DNA of 64,000 nt. Source: Aspidiotus rigidus. Lineage: Eukaryota; Arthropoda; Insecta; Hemiptera; Diaspididae. Shown piece by piece: positions 50,672-62,414 of the stretch. Each line of letters begins with the position of its first letter. Within the stretch, counting starts at the first letter, position 1. The notes below the pieces were generated by a model. The model saw only the letters and a list, made by a program, of their open reading frames with translations. It did no database searches and was not told where the DNA came from. Location of the stretch: positions 10,457,501-10,521,500 of the forward strand of contig JAVHKY010000003.1 in assembly GCA_035079385.1 (NCBI GenBank), given 5' to 3'. A program made the position numbers and the translations under genes.

Positions 50672-52813
50672 CTACGAAAATCGCAAACGATGACTTTGTT
50701 TATTACGTCCAGAGAATAAACGGGCTGAACGGCGAGGACTTCTATTACTGAGATCGGGAAGTTCAATTGTTTCAGGCACATTGAAAGAGACCGATCTAGT
50801 ACCATCCTCCCTTGATGAATTAGAACGAATTTGATCATTCGGACCCGTAATGATATTTAAGTTGACTCCAGCCTCACCGTGTTCAGTCAGTGGAGCCGGA
50901 GGTCGGAAATAGTTGCCACGACGACGATTATTAGAATTAAAGCAAGTTATTATTCTCCATAATATTTTAAGAAATGGGAAAAATTTAAAGACCCAATATA
51001 TACCAAAACCACTCAGCAAAAATCCCGCTATATACGAAAACCAGGATGTACGCTGATAAAAGTCGCTATGTTTTGCGTGATAATCCGATATCTTTTCCAT
51101 GTCATCAAGTTTAGAGGCTAAAACTTTAAATTCGTTTATATTAAGATGCATTAAGCGTAATTTTTGTAATTTAAGTTCAGTAAGTGTAGATGATGACAAC
51201 TTCGGTTGTAAATCCAAAGAAAAAGGTGGAATATAATGCTCGTAAGTGTGATTAGTTTCTGTCCCCGCCAGAACCATACCTAAATGAGTATGAGCTCGAC
51301 AGTTTTTATCTAAAGTGAGAATACCTATTTTATCGATAAAGAAATCATGAACAGTACTTTGATTGGTACATTCAATGGTGAGGGAGGTCGGTGTACTTAA
51401 ATCATATAACCACTGATTTCCTCTTAAAGGGTACCATACATGAAGTTCAGAGACAAGGTTTTTGACCTCACAAGAAGCAGGGAGTGTCTGCGAACGGGTA
51501 ATAAGAAGCGATATTTCACAAACCACTTCATCAGAATTACTATAATCCAAGACAGAAATATGGCACAGAAATAAATTGGCATGGGCTTGAGAGCAATACG
51601 AAAGGTCCTTGAGCATTGAATGTTTAGTTTTAATCTTATTTATGACAAAATATTCAGAAGTTGGTTGAATGTATTGCAAAATTGCCGAATCTGTAGCAAC
51701 TGGAACTGGTAAGGGTAAGGCCTTATAAAGTTCAAACTTCATAGTCGAGACAAGCGGTATTCGTATTAAAAAGACCAAGAACATAGATGGAGTAAGAAAT
51801 GCATAAATTCTGCATATATCAAAAAATTGAAACACTTCATCTTTTGCAATTGCAAAAGGAAAAGCCTTATCTGTCGGTATGTACGAGCGTGCTAATTCCT
51901 CGAGAAAGGCTGCAGGAGTGATAATTGAAGGATGTAAAAGACCCTTTTTAGCAAATAAAATAGCATCAATCATTTCCGAATATTCCAAGAGGGTGCTCTG
52001 TATGGCAGATGTTAACATGGATTCAGCGATCTCAAGAGACTCTCTTAAGTCAAGTCGTTCTACTTGTGCCTTCAGATCATTAATGTAGGTTTCGATGTAA
52101 GCTAAATTAAGATTCAAGGTTTTTTGAGTATCTTGAAACGACCATAAGGTAACGTTATATTCCTTCAAAGAGTCTCGAGTAAATTGGATTGATTCCTTGA
52201 TATATTTATGAATGCTATTGTCATCCTCTAGTAAATCATGAATTGCATTGTCATACCTTTCATGGTCGTCGGCATCAGGCGTACCAACCATCCATTTATT
52301 TAATTTTGAAAGAGGAGAGAAAAGACCATATTCCAAAAATCTTTTATTTCGAATGTTAGTATTATTTTCGAGAGAGTGTCCCACAAGGTTTTGAATAACA
52401 TTAAACTTGTCTTGCATCTGCTTTAGATATTCCTTGTCTAAGTCTATAAATTTCGAACAGTCGTGGTAATTGGGGTCATGCTCTTGTATAGTTCTACAAA
52501 AACTAATACATTGGTTTAAGGAGGCATTTAAATAAATATATTTAGTTTGATAAGTTTTCAAATTTCGGAAAGATAATAAATTATATAGGTCATTTGTCAC
52601 TAAAGCGTCTCCTAGATTCTCGAAGTAGATACCTGGATTGTACTTCAATCTTTCCACATGATTTCCGCCAATAACTTGAAAACAAAAGAGAAGACTCAAC
52701 AAAAATATAAAGACACTATGTACTCTTGGTACAATGTTACTATTATTAGACTTATTATCATTGTCAGGAAGGTTTTGAACATCATCATAGAAATCTCCTG
52801 TATATTTTTTCAA
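50672..52813 (-). CDS. Envelope glycoprotein, baculovirus F-like (errantivirus env)
   Basis: The long open frame (about 713 codons) has a hydrophobic leader (FIFLLSLLFCF), a furin-type site RNKR near residue 157 followed by a fusion-peptide-like segment, an extracellular part with spaced cysteines, and a membrane segment near residue 620 (IAGFLLSGFGIYWVF) before a basic tail. This is the layout of F-type fusion proteins of errantiviruses. No ATG precedes the leader in frame, which agrees with expression from a spliced RNA. The first 25 or so codons are the end of pol read straight into env. The frame is undamaged here. Confidence 0.85.
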   Translation of the reverse strand: MKKYTGDFYDDVQNLPDNDNKSNNSNIVPRVHSVFIFLLSLLFCFQVIGGNHVERLKYNPGIYFENLGDALVTNDLYNLLSFRNLKTYQTKYIYLNASLNQCISFCRTIQEHDPNYHDCSKFIDLDKEYLKQMQDKFNVIQNLVGHSLENNTNIRNKRFLEYGLFSPLSKLNKWMVGTPDADDHERYDNAIHDLLEDDNSIHKYIKESIQFTRDSLKEYNVTLWSFQDTQKTLNLNLAYIETYINDLKAQVERLDLRESLEIAESMLTSAIQSTLLEYSEMIDAILFAKKGLLHPSIITPAAFLEELARSYIPTDKAFPFAIAKDEVFQFFDICRIYAFLTPSMFLVFLIRIPLVSTMKFELYKALPLPVPVATDSAILQYIQPTSEYFVINKIKTKHSMLKDLSYCSQAHANLFLCHISVLDYSNSDEVVCEISLLITRSQTLPASCEVKNLVSELHVWYPLRGNQWLYDLSTPTSLTIECTNQSTVHDFFIDKIGILTLDKNCRAHTHLGMVLAGTETNHTYEHYIPPFSLDLQPKLSSSTLTELKLQKLRLMHLNINEFKVLASKLDDMEKISDYHAKHSDFYQRTSWFSYIAGFLLSGFGIYWVFKFFPFLKILWRIITCFNSNNRRRGNYFRPPAPLTEHGEAGVNLNIITGPNDQIRSNSSREDGTRSVSFNVPETIELPDLSNRSPRRSARLFSGRNKQSHRLRFS

Positions 52814-53850
52814 TAAATTAAAGTGGTAAGTAGCGGAACAGCGTACGCATATTTAGTAAGATCGCACTGAATGGTTAGGATGTAAACATTTCCACGGGGA
52901 GTCTCCGGTAGTCTTCCTATTAAATCAATTGCGATTTTTTCGAAAGGTTGATGGCTGGTTGATGAAATCTCTAAACCCATTTTAGTTGGTTTACGATCTG
53001 GTTTATTGGTTTGACAGACTAAGCAATTACGTAAATATCGACCTATATCTTCTTTGAGTGAAGGCCAGTCGTATAATTCCTTCATATTGTTATACATTTT
53101 CCAAAAACCGCGATGACCTGATGACATAAGGTCATGGTGCTCGGACAACAATTTTTGTTTGTCGAAGTCGTGTTCCACTTGAATCTTTTTATTGAGACAT
53201 ATTACAATCTTAATGTCTTTTTCGGCGCGCAAAACGTATTCTACAATAAGTTTAAATTTTTCCAAATTAATTCTTTCATAACCATTGTTAATATGTGATA
53301 TATGAAGTTCAGTCATTCCTTTTATTTTTATTATCTCTCTTGCCGTAACCATAGCCATAAAAATATTCGGATAAGTTCCCCAATCGTAATAGTCTTCCTT
53401 ATATGCGGCTAAGACGATTTTACGTTTCAATTGTTTGGCAAAATATACTTGTCCTTGCGTAAGTAAGGGAAATTCGGTTAGACCATATTTGCTAGTATTT
53501 CTCAAGAAATCTTGCAATTCTACAGTATTAGGCCTAGCAGGTACAAACAATAAAATATTATTTTTGAGAAATATCGAATCATTAATAACGGTAATAATTC
53601 TTGGATTTGAGGAGTCTAGATTTTTATGTTTCAACATTTTTTTATAGCTTTCTTCTTCTTGTACGAAATAGATCAATGGTTCAGTAGTACTTTCACCTGG
53701 TGAACCACTTATACGAGACAGTAAATCGGCATTATTGTTTTTGCCGGTGCGATAAATAATCGGAAAATTATAATTTTGTAAGTGAAGTCGCCAGCGTGTG
53801 ATACGACTATTGAAAGTAGATTTTGAATTTAGAAGAAAGCTTCTTCCGCT
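52810..53850 (-). pseudogene. Errantivirus pol: RNase H end and integrase N-terminal half
   Basis: It begins with the end of RNase H (RWRLHLQNY and NADLLSRI). The integrase HHCC finger follows (HRGFWKMYNNM, then CLVCQTNK), and then AIDLIGRLP with the first catalytic Asp. It stops at TKYAYAVPLL, where the rest of the integrase core should follow but is deleted. A small piece of RNase H is also missing at the 5' side. Confidence 0.85.
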
Positions 53851-54602
53851 TCCAGATGGTGAGGCAATAACTATAGCAGAAGAGTTAAACAAATTCATTT
53901 CACTTTTCGGTGTACCAAATTCTTTATTGTCTGACAATGGTTCTAATTTAGCTGGAGAAGTCGTTAAGGCATTATGTCGACTCTATAAGATTAGACATAT
54001 TTTTACTAGTGTATATCATCCACAAAGTAATTATGTAGAACGATTTAACGCAGAAATTAAAACCTTTTTACGGCATTTTATCGCGTCTGATCAAAGGGAT
54101 TGGGATATTTTAATCCCTAATGGATTGTTTTTCTATAACACGCAAGTACATTCAAGTACAAAGTATACTCCATACGAGCTTGTCTTTGGACACAAGGCTT
54201 TTATTCCTACTTCTGCTCTCTCAGAACCTCCATTCAAATATTCATATGATAATTATTACGATCAATTAAAATTGCGACTCAGTAGTACCCACCAGTTAGC
54301 TCGCTCTTCAATTATCGCTAGTAAGGAGAGATCCAAAAATTATTACGATAAGAAAATCAATCCTACAGAATTTCAAACCGGAGAATTAGTACTTGTAAAG
54401 GACATACCCAACAAACCAGGGAGAAATAAGAAATTGGATCCCATTTTTATAGGACCTTACCCTATTATACGAGTTCACGGGAAAAGTTCAGCCAATATTA
54501 AAATAGGCAAAAGGATTGTAACTTACCACTTTAATTTATTGAAAAAATATACAGGAGATTTCTATGATGATGTTCAAAACCTTCCTGACAATGATAATAA
54601 AG
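53845..54602 (+). pseudogene. Errantivirus integrase C-terminal half, inverted
   Basis: On the plus strand, opposite to the rest of pol, lie LLSDNGSN with the second catalytic Asp, YVERFNAEI with the catalytic Glu, and a GPYPIIRVHG module. The last 90 or so bases also remain in the original orientation at 52735-52830. The block was thus copied or flipped into the RNase H region. Short near-palindromic sequences (aagaaagcttcttcc and aagaaacttcttcc) sit at the two breakpoints. Confidence 0.88.
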
Positions 54603-56599
54603 AAACTTCTTCCATAAAGAAAATGAGAAAAATTACGGATTCCCCAAACGATTGCGAGTAATTCTTTGTCGATTACAGAATAATTTTGCTCTGCTTTGTT
54701 CAAGGTCCTACTAGCGTAAGCGACAGGTCTATCTAAATTATTTTTCAATGATTCGGGAGAGTCACCATCAAGTTGAGACAACACGGCTCCTAAGGCATAT
54801 TCAGAAGCATCTGTTGCCAAAACAAAATCCTTTGAAAAATCAGGATATTGTAAGAGAATATCTTTAGTAAGAATATTTTTCATATGTTGGAAACTTTCTT
54901 CTTGTTCCTTACCCCAGATATATGGTTCATTTTTTCTCAATAGCTTTGTGAGAGGCAAAACAATTTTGCTGAAATCTGGTACAAACCGTCTGTAATAATT
55001 GCAAAATCCTAAAAATGACTGCAATCCTTTAATGTTTTTAGGAGGCATATATTCTTGTAATACTTTAATTTTGGAAGGGTCAGGTTTTACACCATGTTCT
55101 GTGAGAATATGTCCCAGATACATTATTTCTTTTTTAAGAAATTCACATTTAAGGGGTTGCAATCTCAGTTTATATTTTCGCAATCTTTCAAAAATTTCAA
55201 TTAATTTATCTTCGTGTTCCTTCAAATTCTTGGCGAAAATAATTATGTCGTCCATGTAACAAAAACAACGCGTCCCAGTTAACCCTACTAAGGCCATTGC
55301 CATTAGTTTTAAAAATACTGAAGGCGAATCCTTGTAACCAAAGGGTAAGCGTTTGAATTGATATTTATTTAGATGAGTAGAAAAAGCAAATTTTTCTCTA
55401 TCATTCTCCGCAATTTTTATAGCATGAAACTCACTTGCTAAATCGCATACCGAAAAATAGGAATTTTTACCTAGAAGCTCAAGTATTTCAGAAACTTGTG
55501 GTAAAGGAAATGTTTGCGCTACACATTTTTCGTTTAAACGACGAAAATCGACCACAATTCGGTATTGAGGGTTTCCTTTTGCATCTAAATTTTTCTTTTT
55601 CACCAATAAAATGGGAGCGTTAAACGGGGAGATACTTTCCTCAATGATATCTTCCTTCAACATTTTTATAATTTGTTTTTCAACATCTCCCTTCAGTGCT
55701 TCGGGTATACGATAGTTTCGGACATGAATAGGGGTTTCATCTGTCATTCGCACTTCATGCTCCATAAGATTTGTAGCAGGTAAATAATCACCTTCTAGAT
55801 AAAAAATATCTGAATAACGAAAACAAATTTTTTCAACGGAACGTCTTTCCTCAAGATTCAAATGATCTAACTTTAATGCTTGACGTAATTTTGCGGTTCT
55901 AGATCTATCATAATTTTCAAGTAGTGTCTTATCTTCTTTTGTACTTAACTCAGTATTAAAAACTGGAATTTCTGGCTCTATCACCTTTAACTCTACACCT
56001 TCCAATTTGAGGGAGAGAGGTTTATATTCAAAATTTTCTGAAGAAGTATTTATTACTGGTACAAGAGCGTTATTATCGCCTTGTACTGTAGTAAGAGTTT
56101 GAGCCATGAATACGTTTTCTTGTAACTCAAGCTTAGGAATCATTCCTTCGCCAATCTCAGGATTTTCAATATGGACAGGTACTATGGTTTCTGAACAGGG
56201 GACTATAGTCACAGATTCAATTCTTTCCGACGTTTTCACCATAAAGGCCTGGGAATTTTCCTTCTCTCGTTCATCATATTCGTCTACAGCATAAAATGGT
56301 AAGGTCACTTTACACCTTTTTAAAACGAGTTGATTTTTCTCAAAATTTATGACCTTACAATGCTCCTTGAAAAAGTCATTTCCTAGTAGACCGTCTGCAG
56401 GTATTTCATTCTTTGATGGTATTATATGAACCTTATGATCCAGTTTTGAATTTGCGTCGGGATTAATAGTGAGAATAGTAGTTCCTACTGTTCTCATGGC
56501 TTCTCCTAAGTTTATCCCCTTTAAAGCAGAACCTTCTTGAATATTTACTCTTATTTCCTTCTTTAAGGCTTTTGCCTTCATAATGGTGACAGATGCACC
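54603..56599 (-). pseudogene. Errantivirus pol: protease, reverse transcriptase, RNase H
   Basis: The frame continues from gag past a TGA. It has ADGLLGNDFF (protease flap region), YRIVVDFRRLN, the catalytic YMDDIIIF near 55250, TDASEYALG of RNase H, and NFSHFLYGRSF, where the inverted block interrupts it. Without its integrase in phase it cannot give a full Pol. Confidence 0.9.
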
Positions 56600-58087
56600 T
56601 CAATCAACAAGCAAGCTCAATTTTTCTGTTTGGGCTTGGGGGCAACGTAAATTTACGTAGACCAAATTATAATTGGGATTTTTTACCATGGTATAAATAG
56701 CTAAATCTCCTAAAGTAGGATTTCCTGAATTGCGAGGAGTTGGTTCAACTCGAGCTATTGGAATCTCAGCATCCCAATTTTCTGTAGATTGTGGAAGTTG
56801 CACTGTTCCAAAATTTACTGAACGTGTATTCCTATCATTGGAATTATTTTTCCCCTTAAAATTTCTTCCATTGGGCTTATAAGAATCACGATCACGTGAA
56901 CCTTGTAAACGTTGTTTTTTAAAACATTTTTCAGCCCGGTGACCCACCTTGGAACAAAATTCACAAGTAATAGGGGATAAATTTTGATTACGGTAACATG
57001 AGTCAGTTGAATGATTACTCATATTACAAATCGTACAATGGAAAACTTTTTCTTTATTTTTATTGGTCAAATAATTTGATCCAGAATTATAATTCATTTT
57101 TCCCCCTTTTTCCTTTTTCAATTTAAAACAAGACGAGACATTATGATTTGTAGCATGACAATGAGAGCAATACTTTGAAGAAGAAGAATTTATTCTCGAG
57201 TTATAATTATTTTTATTCCCTTGATTTCTAATTTTCATCGCGCTTTCTTCCTCAATAGCTTGGGACAAAGCGGTATTTAAATCAATATTTCCTTTCCAGC
57301 GTAAAAACCGACTTATCTCTGGATTGGAATGATAGATAAAACGCGAGAGAGTGATTTGTTTAATATTTTCTATACAACCAGGTTTCAATGTGTCCTCAAT
57401 GGGTGTAGTGCTTAAAGCGTTTAAAACCTTACTTTGTAATTCTTCCAACCTTCTATGAAAAACTACAATTGATTCGTCCTTATATTGCGAGATATTGTTC
57501 AAGTCCTCGAGATATTGGGAATACAGTTTTTTCTCACCAAAAAGTTGTTTCAACTTATCCCTTAATTGTGACCATTCTTCAAACTGGAAAAATAGGAGTT
57601 GACTTTTACAAGGCTCCTCAATCTTACTCATGACACAACAGAGAAACGCTATTTTTTGAAAAGGCTGAATTAATTCATACGCCGAATTACAATTTATGAT
57701 GAAACTATTTAATTCATCTCGTTTACCAGTAAATTTTTTCGGGATTAGAGACCCTATAAAATTCATAGGATAAGTTGCCGATTGTTGGTTTTGATTGATA
57801 TATTCGTCTTGTGAGTAAAATTGATTACTATAAGTCGGACCTGACGGACCTGAGGGATTTAAAAAGGTTCCCATTTGAGGAATGGGCCTTGTTCCACCTT
57901 GACTTGGAAAAGTCCCTAGCGTTGAGCTAATTGGTGGTTGATTTCCACTGACTCCCTGATTAATACTCAATTGTTGGAGACTAGCTCTCATATTACTGAG
58001 AGCATCAGAAAAAGCAGGTGAAGTTGACGTAGTGGTTGTAGTAGCAACCGTACTAGTCTTGGGAACTTCAGAGTCGGAATTGGGCAT
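56600..58087 (-). CDS. Errantivirus-like Gag
   Basis: The ATG-started frame of 495 residues has a Thr/Ser-rich start (VATTTTTSTSPAF), a capsid-like middle, and three zinc-knuckle-like motifs near residues 305-395 (CSHCHATNHNVSSC, CTICNMSNHSTDSC, CEFCSKVGHRAEKC). It ends LSLLVD, then TGA at 56600-56602, then GAS. The stop therefore sits in the D-x-G-A-S protease active site, and gag and pol share one frame. Confidence 0.88.
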   Translation of the reverse strand: MPNSDSEVPKTSTVATTTTTSTSPAFSDALSNMRASLQQLSINQGVSGNQPPISSTLGTFPSQGGTRPIPQMGTFLNPSGPSGPTYSNQFYSQDEYINQNQQSATYPMNFIGSLIPKKFTGKRDELNSFIINCNSAYELIQPFQKIAFLCCVMSKIEEPCKSQLLFFQFEEWSQLRDKLKQLFGEKKLYSQYLEDLNNISQYKDESIVVFHRRLEELQSKVLNALSTTPIEDTLKPGCIENIKQITLSRFIYHSNPEISRFLRWKGNIDLNTALSQAIEEESAMKIRNQGNKNNYNSRINSSSSKYCSHCHATNHNVSSCFKLKKEKGGKMNYNSGSNYLTNKNKEKVFHCTICNMSNHSTDSCYRNQNLSPITCEFCSKVGHRAEKCFKKQRLQGSRDRDSYKPNGRNFKGKNNSNDRNTRSVNFGTVQLPQSTENWDAEIPIARVEPTPRNSGNPTLGDLAIYTMVKNPNYNLVYVNLRCPQAQTEKLSLLVD

Positions 58088-58099
58088 ATTGGTTCAAGA

Positions 58100-58270
58100 A
58101 AATTCCAAACAGGAAGAAAATTGCTCTTTCTTTAAAGAACCTCAGAAATGCTGAAAAAATAAGAATTGTTGAGACTGTAGAGCTCACACTAAATAGGAAT
58201 GGGAAGAAACTATTTCTCCAAAAATAAGAAGTATTGAGACTGTAGAGCTCACACTAAATAGGAATGGGAA
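58100..58270. repeat. Direct duplication in the 5' leader of the errantivirus-like element
   Basis: A segment with gagactgtagagctcacac and aaataggaatgggaag occurs twice, about 68 bp apart, just upstream of gag. Confidence 0.85.
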
Positions 58271-58441
58271 GAAAAACTATTTCTCCACCTTCTCTTTTTT
58301 TTTTTTTTTCTTTGTTTGATTCAAAAAATAGTTGGAGACCGCTAGAAGAAATTACCCCAGTAGAAAATAAATGGCTCAGTCCAAAATTATATATAAAAAA
58401 AATCCCCGAGAGAAAATGGCTAAATTACCACAAAATAAACC

Positions 58442-58603
58442 TGCATAATGGTGTAAAGACCACAAAAATCAGGAGAGAAAAACTGAATAATGGTACGGAG
58501 ACCAAAAAATTCAGAAAAGAAAAACTGAATGATGGTACAGAGACCACAAAAAATTCAGCAGAATAAAAACTGAGAAATGGTACAGACCACAAAAATTCAA
58601 AAG
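58442..58603. repeat. About 42-bp tandem repeat, 4 copies, in the 5' leader
   Basis: The phrase aatggtacagagaccacaaa followed by an A-rich stretch and gaaaaactga recurs four times with small changes, between the LTR and gag. Confidence 0.85.
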
Positions 58604-58842
58604 GAGTATTTTTTTTTTTTTTTTTACGATAACTCAAAGTATTTACTTAGAGTTTGCAATTTTCGTAAATATTGGAACTGTTAAAAAAGGAGTAAAAAGG
58701 AATAATAGGAAACTCACGTGCGATGACAGCAGAAGAACGAAAAAATCACACTATGTAATCGCGCAAAACTTTCAAGTTTCAAAAAATATTAACTCAAATA
58801 TACGAAAAATTATAAGTTCGAAATTCTCCAATTTAACAAGAG

Positions 58843-58861
58843 AATCCCATCCTCGTCGCCA
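58843..58861 (-). promoter_or_regulatory. Primer-binding site of the errantivirus-like element
   Basis: On the minus strand TGGCGACGAGGATGGGATT lies two bases inside the 5' LTR. It begins with TGG, as needed to pair with a tRNA CCA end, and its complement looks like a tRNA T-arm and acceptor. The tRNA was not identified. Confidence 0.7.
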
Positions 58862-58863
58862 AA

Positions 58864-59213
58864 TGTTATGTGCGGCTCCAACAAATTAAAGTTTTGAGAA
58901 TTAACAGTTCGTTTATTATACACTGCCAGGCTTTATATAGGTACATTTTGGAAATATAGATATACAGATTGGAAGAAGGGCAAAAAGATGAGTCGGTTAA
59001 AGTCATAAAAATAAAATATGTATGTCGATGGAATAGCGACGTAGATACGGTGCGTAAAATAAGAGGTGCGTATAGGATTATAAATACAGATGTATAAGAG
59101 GTGCAAAAGAGGAGAGTAGATTGCTATATGCTAGTACTATAAGATACACGAATACTATAAGGTGCAAATCTTATACGCGAAAACTATAAAGTGCAAAGGT
59201 GCAGGTACATAAC
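58864..59213 (-). repeat. Errantivirus-like 5' LTR (350 bp)
   Basis: It is near-identical to the 3' LTR apart from a missing internal unit and a few substitutions. Boundaries are TGTTATGTGCGG and TACATAACA in plus reading. Confidence 0.93.
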
Positions 59214-59883
59214 AATGTATTTTTCGTTTTTCACTTTATTCTTCTATTCAAATATGAGCAAATGATCGAATTCAATTTTTCTTCTTATGGAAAAGTCCGT
59301 GTAAAAAAAGTTTGTTTACTTTCCCTAAGCACCATCGATCACAAATCTCGAAATTATTTTTTGAATACAACGATGCTGTGACGTAGGCGTGAACGAAGAG
59401 GTCGCGCTCTACAATTTCAATGGTGTGGAAAAAAAGAACTTGATGATTTTCCAAAAGTGTTCAGACCAAGATGAAAATGGTCTCATTTGAAAGACAATTT
59501 AAAGGCTAATCAAATTATATCGATGAAAACAAAAAATGAGTGAAATATTTCCTTCATTTTTTGTAGTTTGAATTTGTGTATTCGATGTTTGATGTTTCAA
59601 ATTCTCTAAGGATACTATACGCAGATTGCTCCTCCTTCAACTTTATCAACATGATCACAATCCTATTGATTTCTTATCACTTGCCCATACCTATCTTATA
59701 TAGTTCCTTAGTTAAATGGGAAATTGTACATGGTCACGTCTGTCACGTCTATAAGAGAGTCGACGGTAGCGCGCGATCGTTACCAGCACCCCGAGTGTAC
59801 CCCATTTCCAACCTAGTGTATGATTGCATAGGCGATAGACCAACTCCCGTGAAGTCAACATCTTTGATTTTGATTGAGTACTT
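59214..59883. other. No gene recognised
   Basis: AT-rich with short shadow ORFs. The piece near 59678-59712 (tatcacttgcccatacctat and atagttccttag) is related to the flank of foldback MITE 3 at 11385-11417. Confidence 0.5.
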
Positions 59884-60261
59884 CTGCCGTACAAAGTTGA
59901 ATTGACGTATTATGCGAAAACAACGATCACGGAAAAGTATCAAAAAGAATATAAAAATGTATTCGAAAGATATTAAGATCGCATAAGTTGCTCACTCATA
60001 GCAATTTTCAACGCTGAATTCGATGATTATAATAATCTTCTTCAATAAGTGCTCAATCTTCAGATACGGTACATTTTTCACCTCGCGATGCATATACGTC
60101 CAAAAAAGGGACGTATATGCACTGATATGCAATCGACTGTGATAGTAGTGGTGTGTGAATATACAAAGCTTCGTTATCAACACACATATGGCCCATTGAT
60201 CCGAACGCCTCGTCTCGGTGATCGTTGTTTTCGCATGTGCCAATTTAACTTTGTACGGCAG
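59884..60261. mobile_element. MITE, CTGCCGTACAAAG family (longer member)
   Basis: The 378-bp element has inverted ends CTGCCGTACAAAGTTGAATT and its complement. Pairing continues inward through gcgaaaacaacgatcac. It is the same family as 11116-11256. Confidence 0.85.
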
Positions 60262-60406
60262 ACTTGTTCTCTTCTGCTGGCTTTAGAGCAGCCATTTTAG
60301 AATACACAGGGAATGTTTCAATCATAATTATATTCACTAATTTGAAAATAGACTCTTGAGCTAACTAAGACTCGAAAGAGTTTTGACTTTGATATCGTGA
60401 TAGAAC

Positions 60407-61135
60407 TTAGGGCTTTTGACCGTTATTTTTTTTTTCGGTTAACTCTCAGATTAACTCTCAGAAATTCTTTTTTTAACGGTTAAAGGTCAGACGGTCAAAT
60501 TTGGACCTAAATAACGGTTATAACTGTTATAACCAAAAAAATTTCGGTCAACCTATAAATTCGAAAAATTCACAATAATGATAGTGAAAAATTCCATACC
60601 TAAACCATTTTCCGTAATTAATCTTTCATCTTTTAATCACATTCTGAGAAATATAGAGAAAGAGAGAAACTGAAACAAAGTATGTGAAGATTGCTTTCCA
60701 CAGTGAGAGGATGGGGGAGGGATAAAATTCCGCTATCATCAACTTTCAATCATCATGAAAAAGAGAGTAAAACTGAAAAAAGTATTGTGCAGATCGCATT
60801 CTATAGTGGGGATGTGGGGGGGGGGGGGCAAAAAACTTCCAGTTTTTGGATATCTGTTGGGGAAAATACAAAATTGTTGGGTTTCAATTAGTGTGATTCT
60901 TTTGGAAAGCAGAAGTATATGATGGAGAAACTTGACCATTATCTCATTCTGACCGTTATTATTTCGGTCACCATAACTGTTATGACCGTTTTGAGAGCTA
61001 TTATATCGGTCAATAACTCTCATGAAACAAGTCACAATTTTGTAAAACGGTTATCGGTCAATGGGTCAAAAGTGATACTTTTTTTTCGGTCACAGAAAAT
61101 AACTGTTAAATAACTGTTAAATTCCAAGCCCTATT
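60407..61135. mobile_element. Likely nonautonomous DNA element with TAGGGCTT ends
   Basis: The left end cttagggctttt and the right end aagccctat are inverted. Subterminal regions repeat gaccgttatt, cggttaac and ataactgttat in both orientations. A G run lies near 60818-60828. The repeated subterminal motifs recall hAT elements. There is no coding capacity. Confidence 0.5.
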
Positions 61136-62246
61136 TAGAAGGAGGACTTGGAATGTCGACTATTATTTTTGAGATATACATATATAATGGGAGCTAGAAC
61201 CAGGGGGGGGGGGAAATCTTGATTTTTGAGAAATTACAGAACGAAAAAAAGTCAGTACATTTTTCTGATTTCTCCTCCTATCAAGTTAGGTTACATTGCT
61301 GGTCGGCCCTTCGGAGGGCGGAAATTTTTTCCAAAATAACTTAAAATAGACCGGAAGCAATACACAAAATCAATAAGTATTCAAGTTAGCAGCGCAGCGC
61401 ATCGTATTTATTTTTTTATTTTCCTATATCACCACAGCCAATGCCGCGGAGATGTAATTCATTGAAGGACTCAAAGACCTTGTATAAAAATGAAGATCCA
61501 ACAGTGATTCCTTGTTTATTTGTGGTGGCCCAGACTCGACATTTATTCATTTGTAACAGCCTTCACATGCAATGTGACTATTAGTTATGTATAGTTATGA
61601 CGGATGCTAGGTATGGTTACAAATGACAACACCAGATAGATCTGCCGATAATCATGTAATATTGACAAAGTTCACTTGCGCACATAATGTACATACAGCA
61701 TTTAATGCAGCTACGTTATATAGACAGATATCTGCGATGAGGGAGCGACCGATTGATGCCCTAGTAGCTGACATGAATTATCAATCTTTTATAATATACT
61801 AATTAAGGACGAGTTTGTACCCGTCTTTATTCCAAATATTAGATTCGTTATTGTTGTGATTGTTTACGTCACATTCTCGCTCAATCTCGTGGCGAGATGC
61901 TCGAAAATCTCGTCACAATAGTTCGTAAACTTTGATATTAGTGCAAATCATGTTCACCTATTTTGCCCAGTAAAGATTGCAATGAATAGGTACGTCTTCT
62001 CTATCTAAAATTTTTCCACCCCTTTTTATCTGAAAGTTTGTAATAAGAAGGGATTGTCGGCCTAGTCTAATACTATTTATCATATACCTAGGTGATGAAC
62101 AACTCATTTGTCTAAACTGCAAAATTGACACATCTCTTCAATTTAAATACTAATAGTCAGAAGCATACACTTTTTATTCAAATTACCACCTCTATTCAAA
62201 ACCATCAACAAAAATAAGAAGAATGTTGAGTACAAATGTAAAAATC
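61136..62246. other. Intergenic, no gene recognised
   Basis: G run near 61206-61215. No supported exon on either strand. Confidence 0.5.
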
Positions 62247-62252
62247 TTTATT
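62247..62252 (-). promoter_or_regulatory. Candidate poly(A) signal AATAAA
   Basis: It lies 163 bp past the stop codon of the 62415-63622 gene on the minus strand. Confidence 0.5.
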
Positions 62253-62414
62253 TGAACTGCATTCTATATGACGTTCTACATCGGAGTATCATTTCGTTTA
62301 CGCACCGTAAAACAAATCGTGGTTCACATCATTTCCCAACATCGTCAAGGCGAAGGGACCTCGGTCCGCGAGCATAAAAAGAAGGTACGTTGCGCGCGTA
62401 CCTCAAAAATGTAT

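Larger units (their letters stand above)
49272..59213 (-). mobile_element. Errantivirus-like (gypsy with env) element, rearranged
   Basis: The 9.9-kb element reads on the minus strand: 5' LTR at the right, PBS, gag, pol, env, an extra ORF, polypurine tract, and 3' LTR at the left. No clean target duplication was found at its edges. It is inactive as it stands, because of a stop in the protease motif and an inverted integrase block. Confidence 0.92.
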
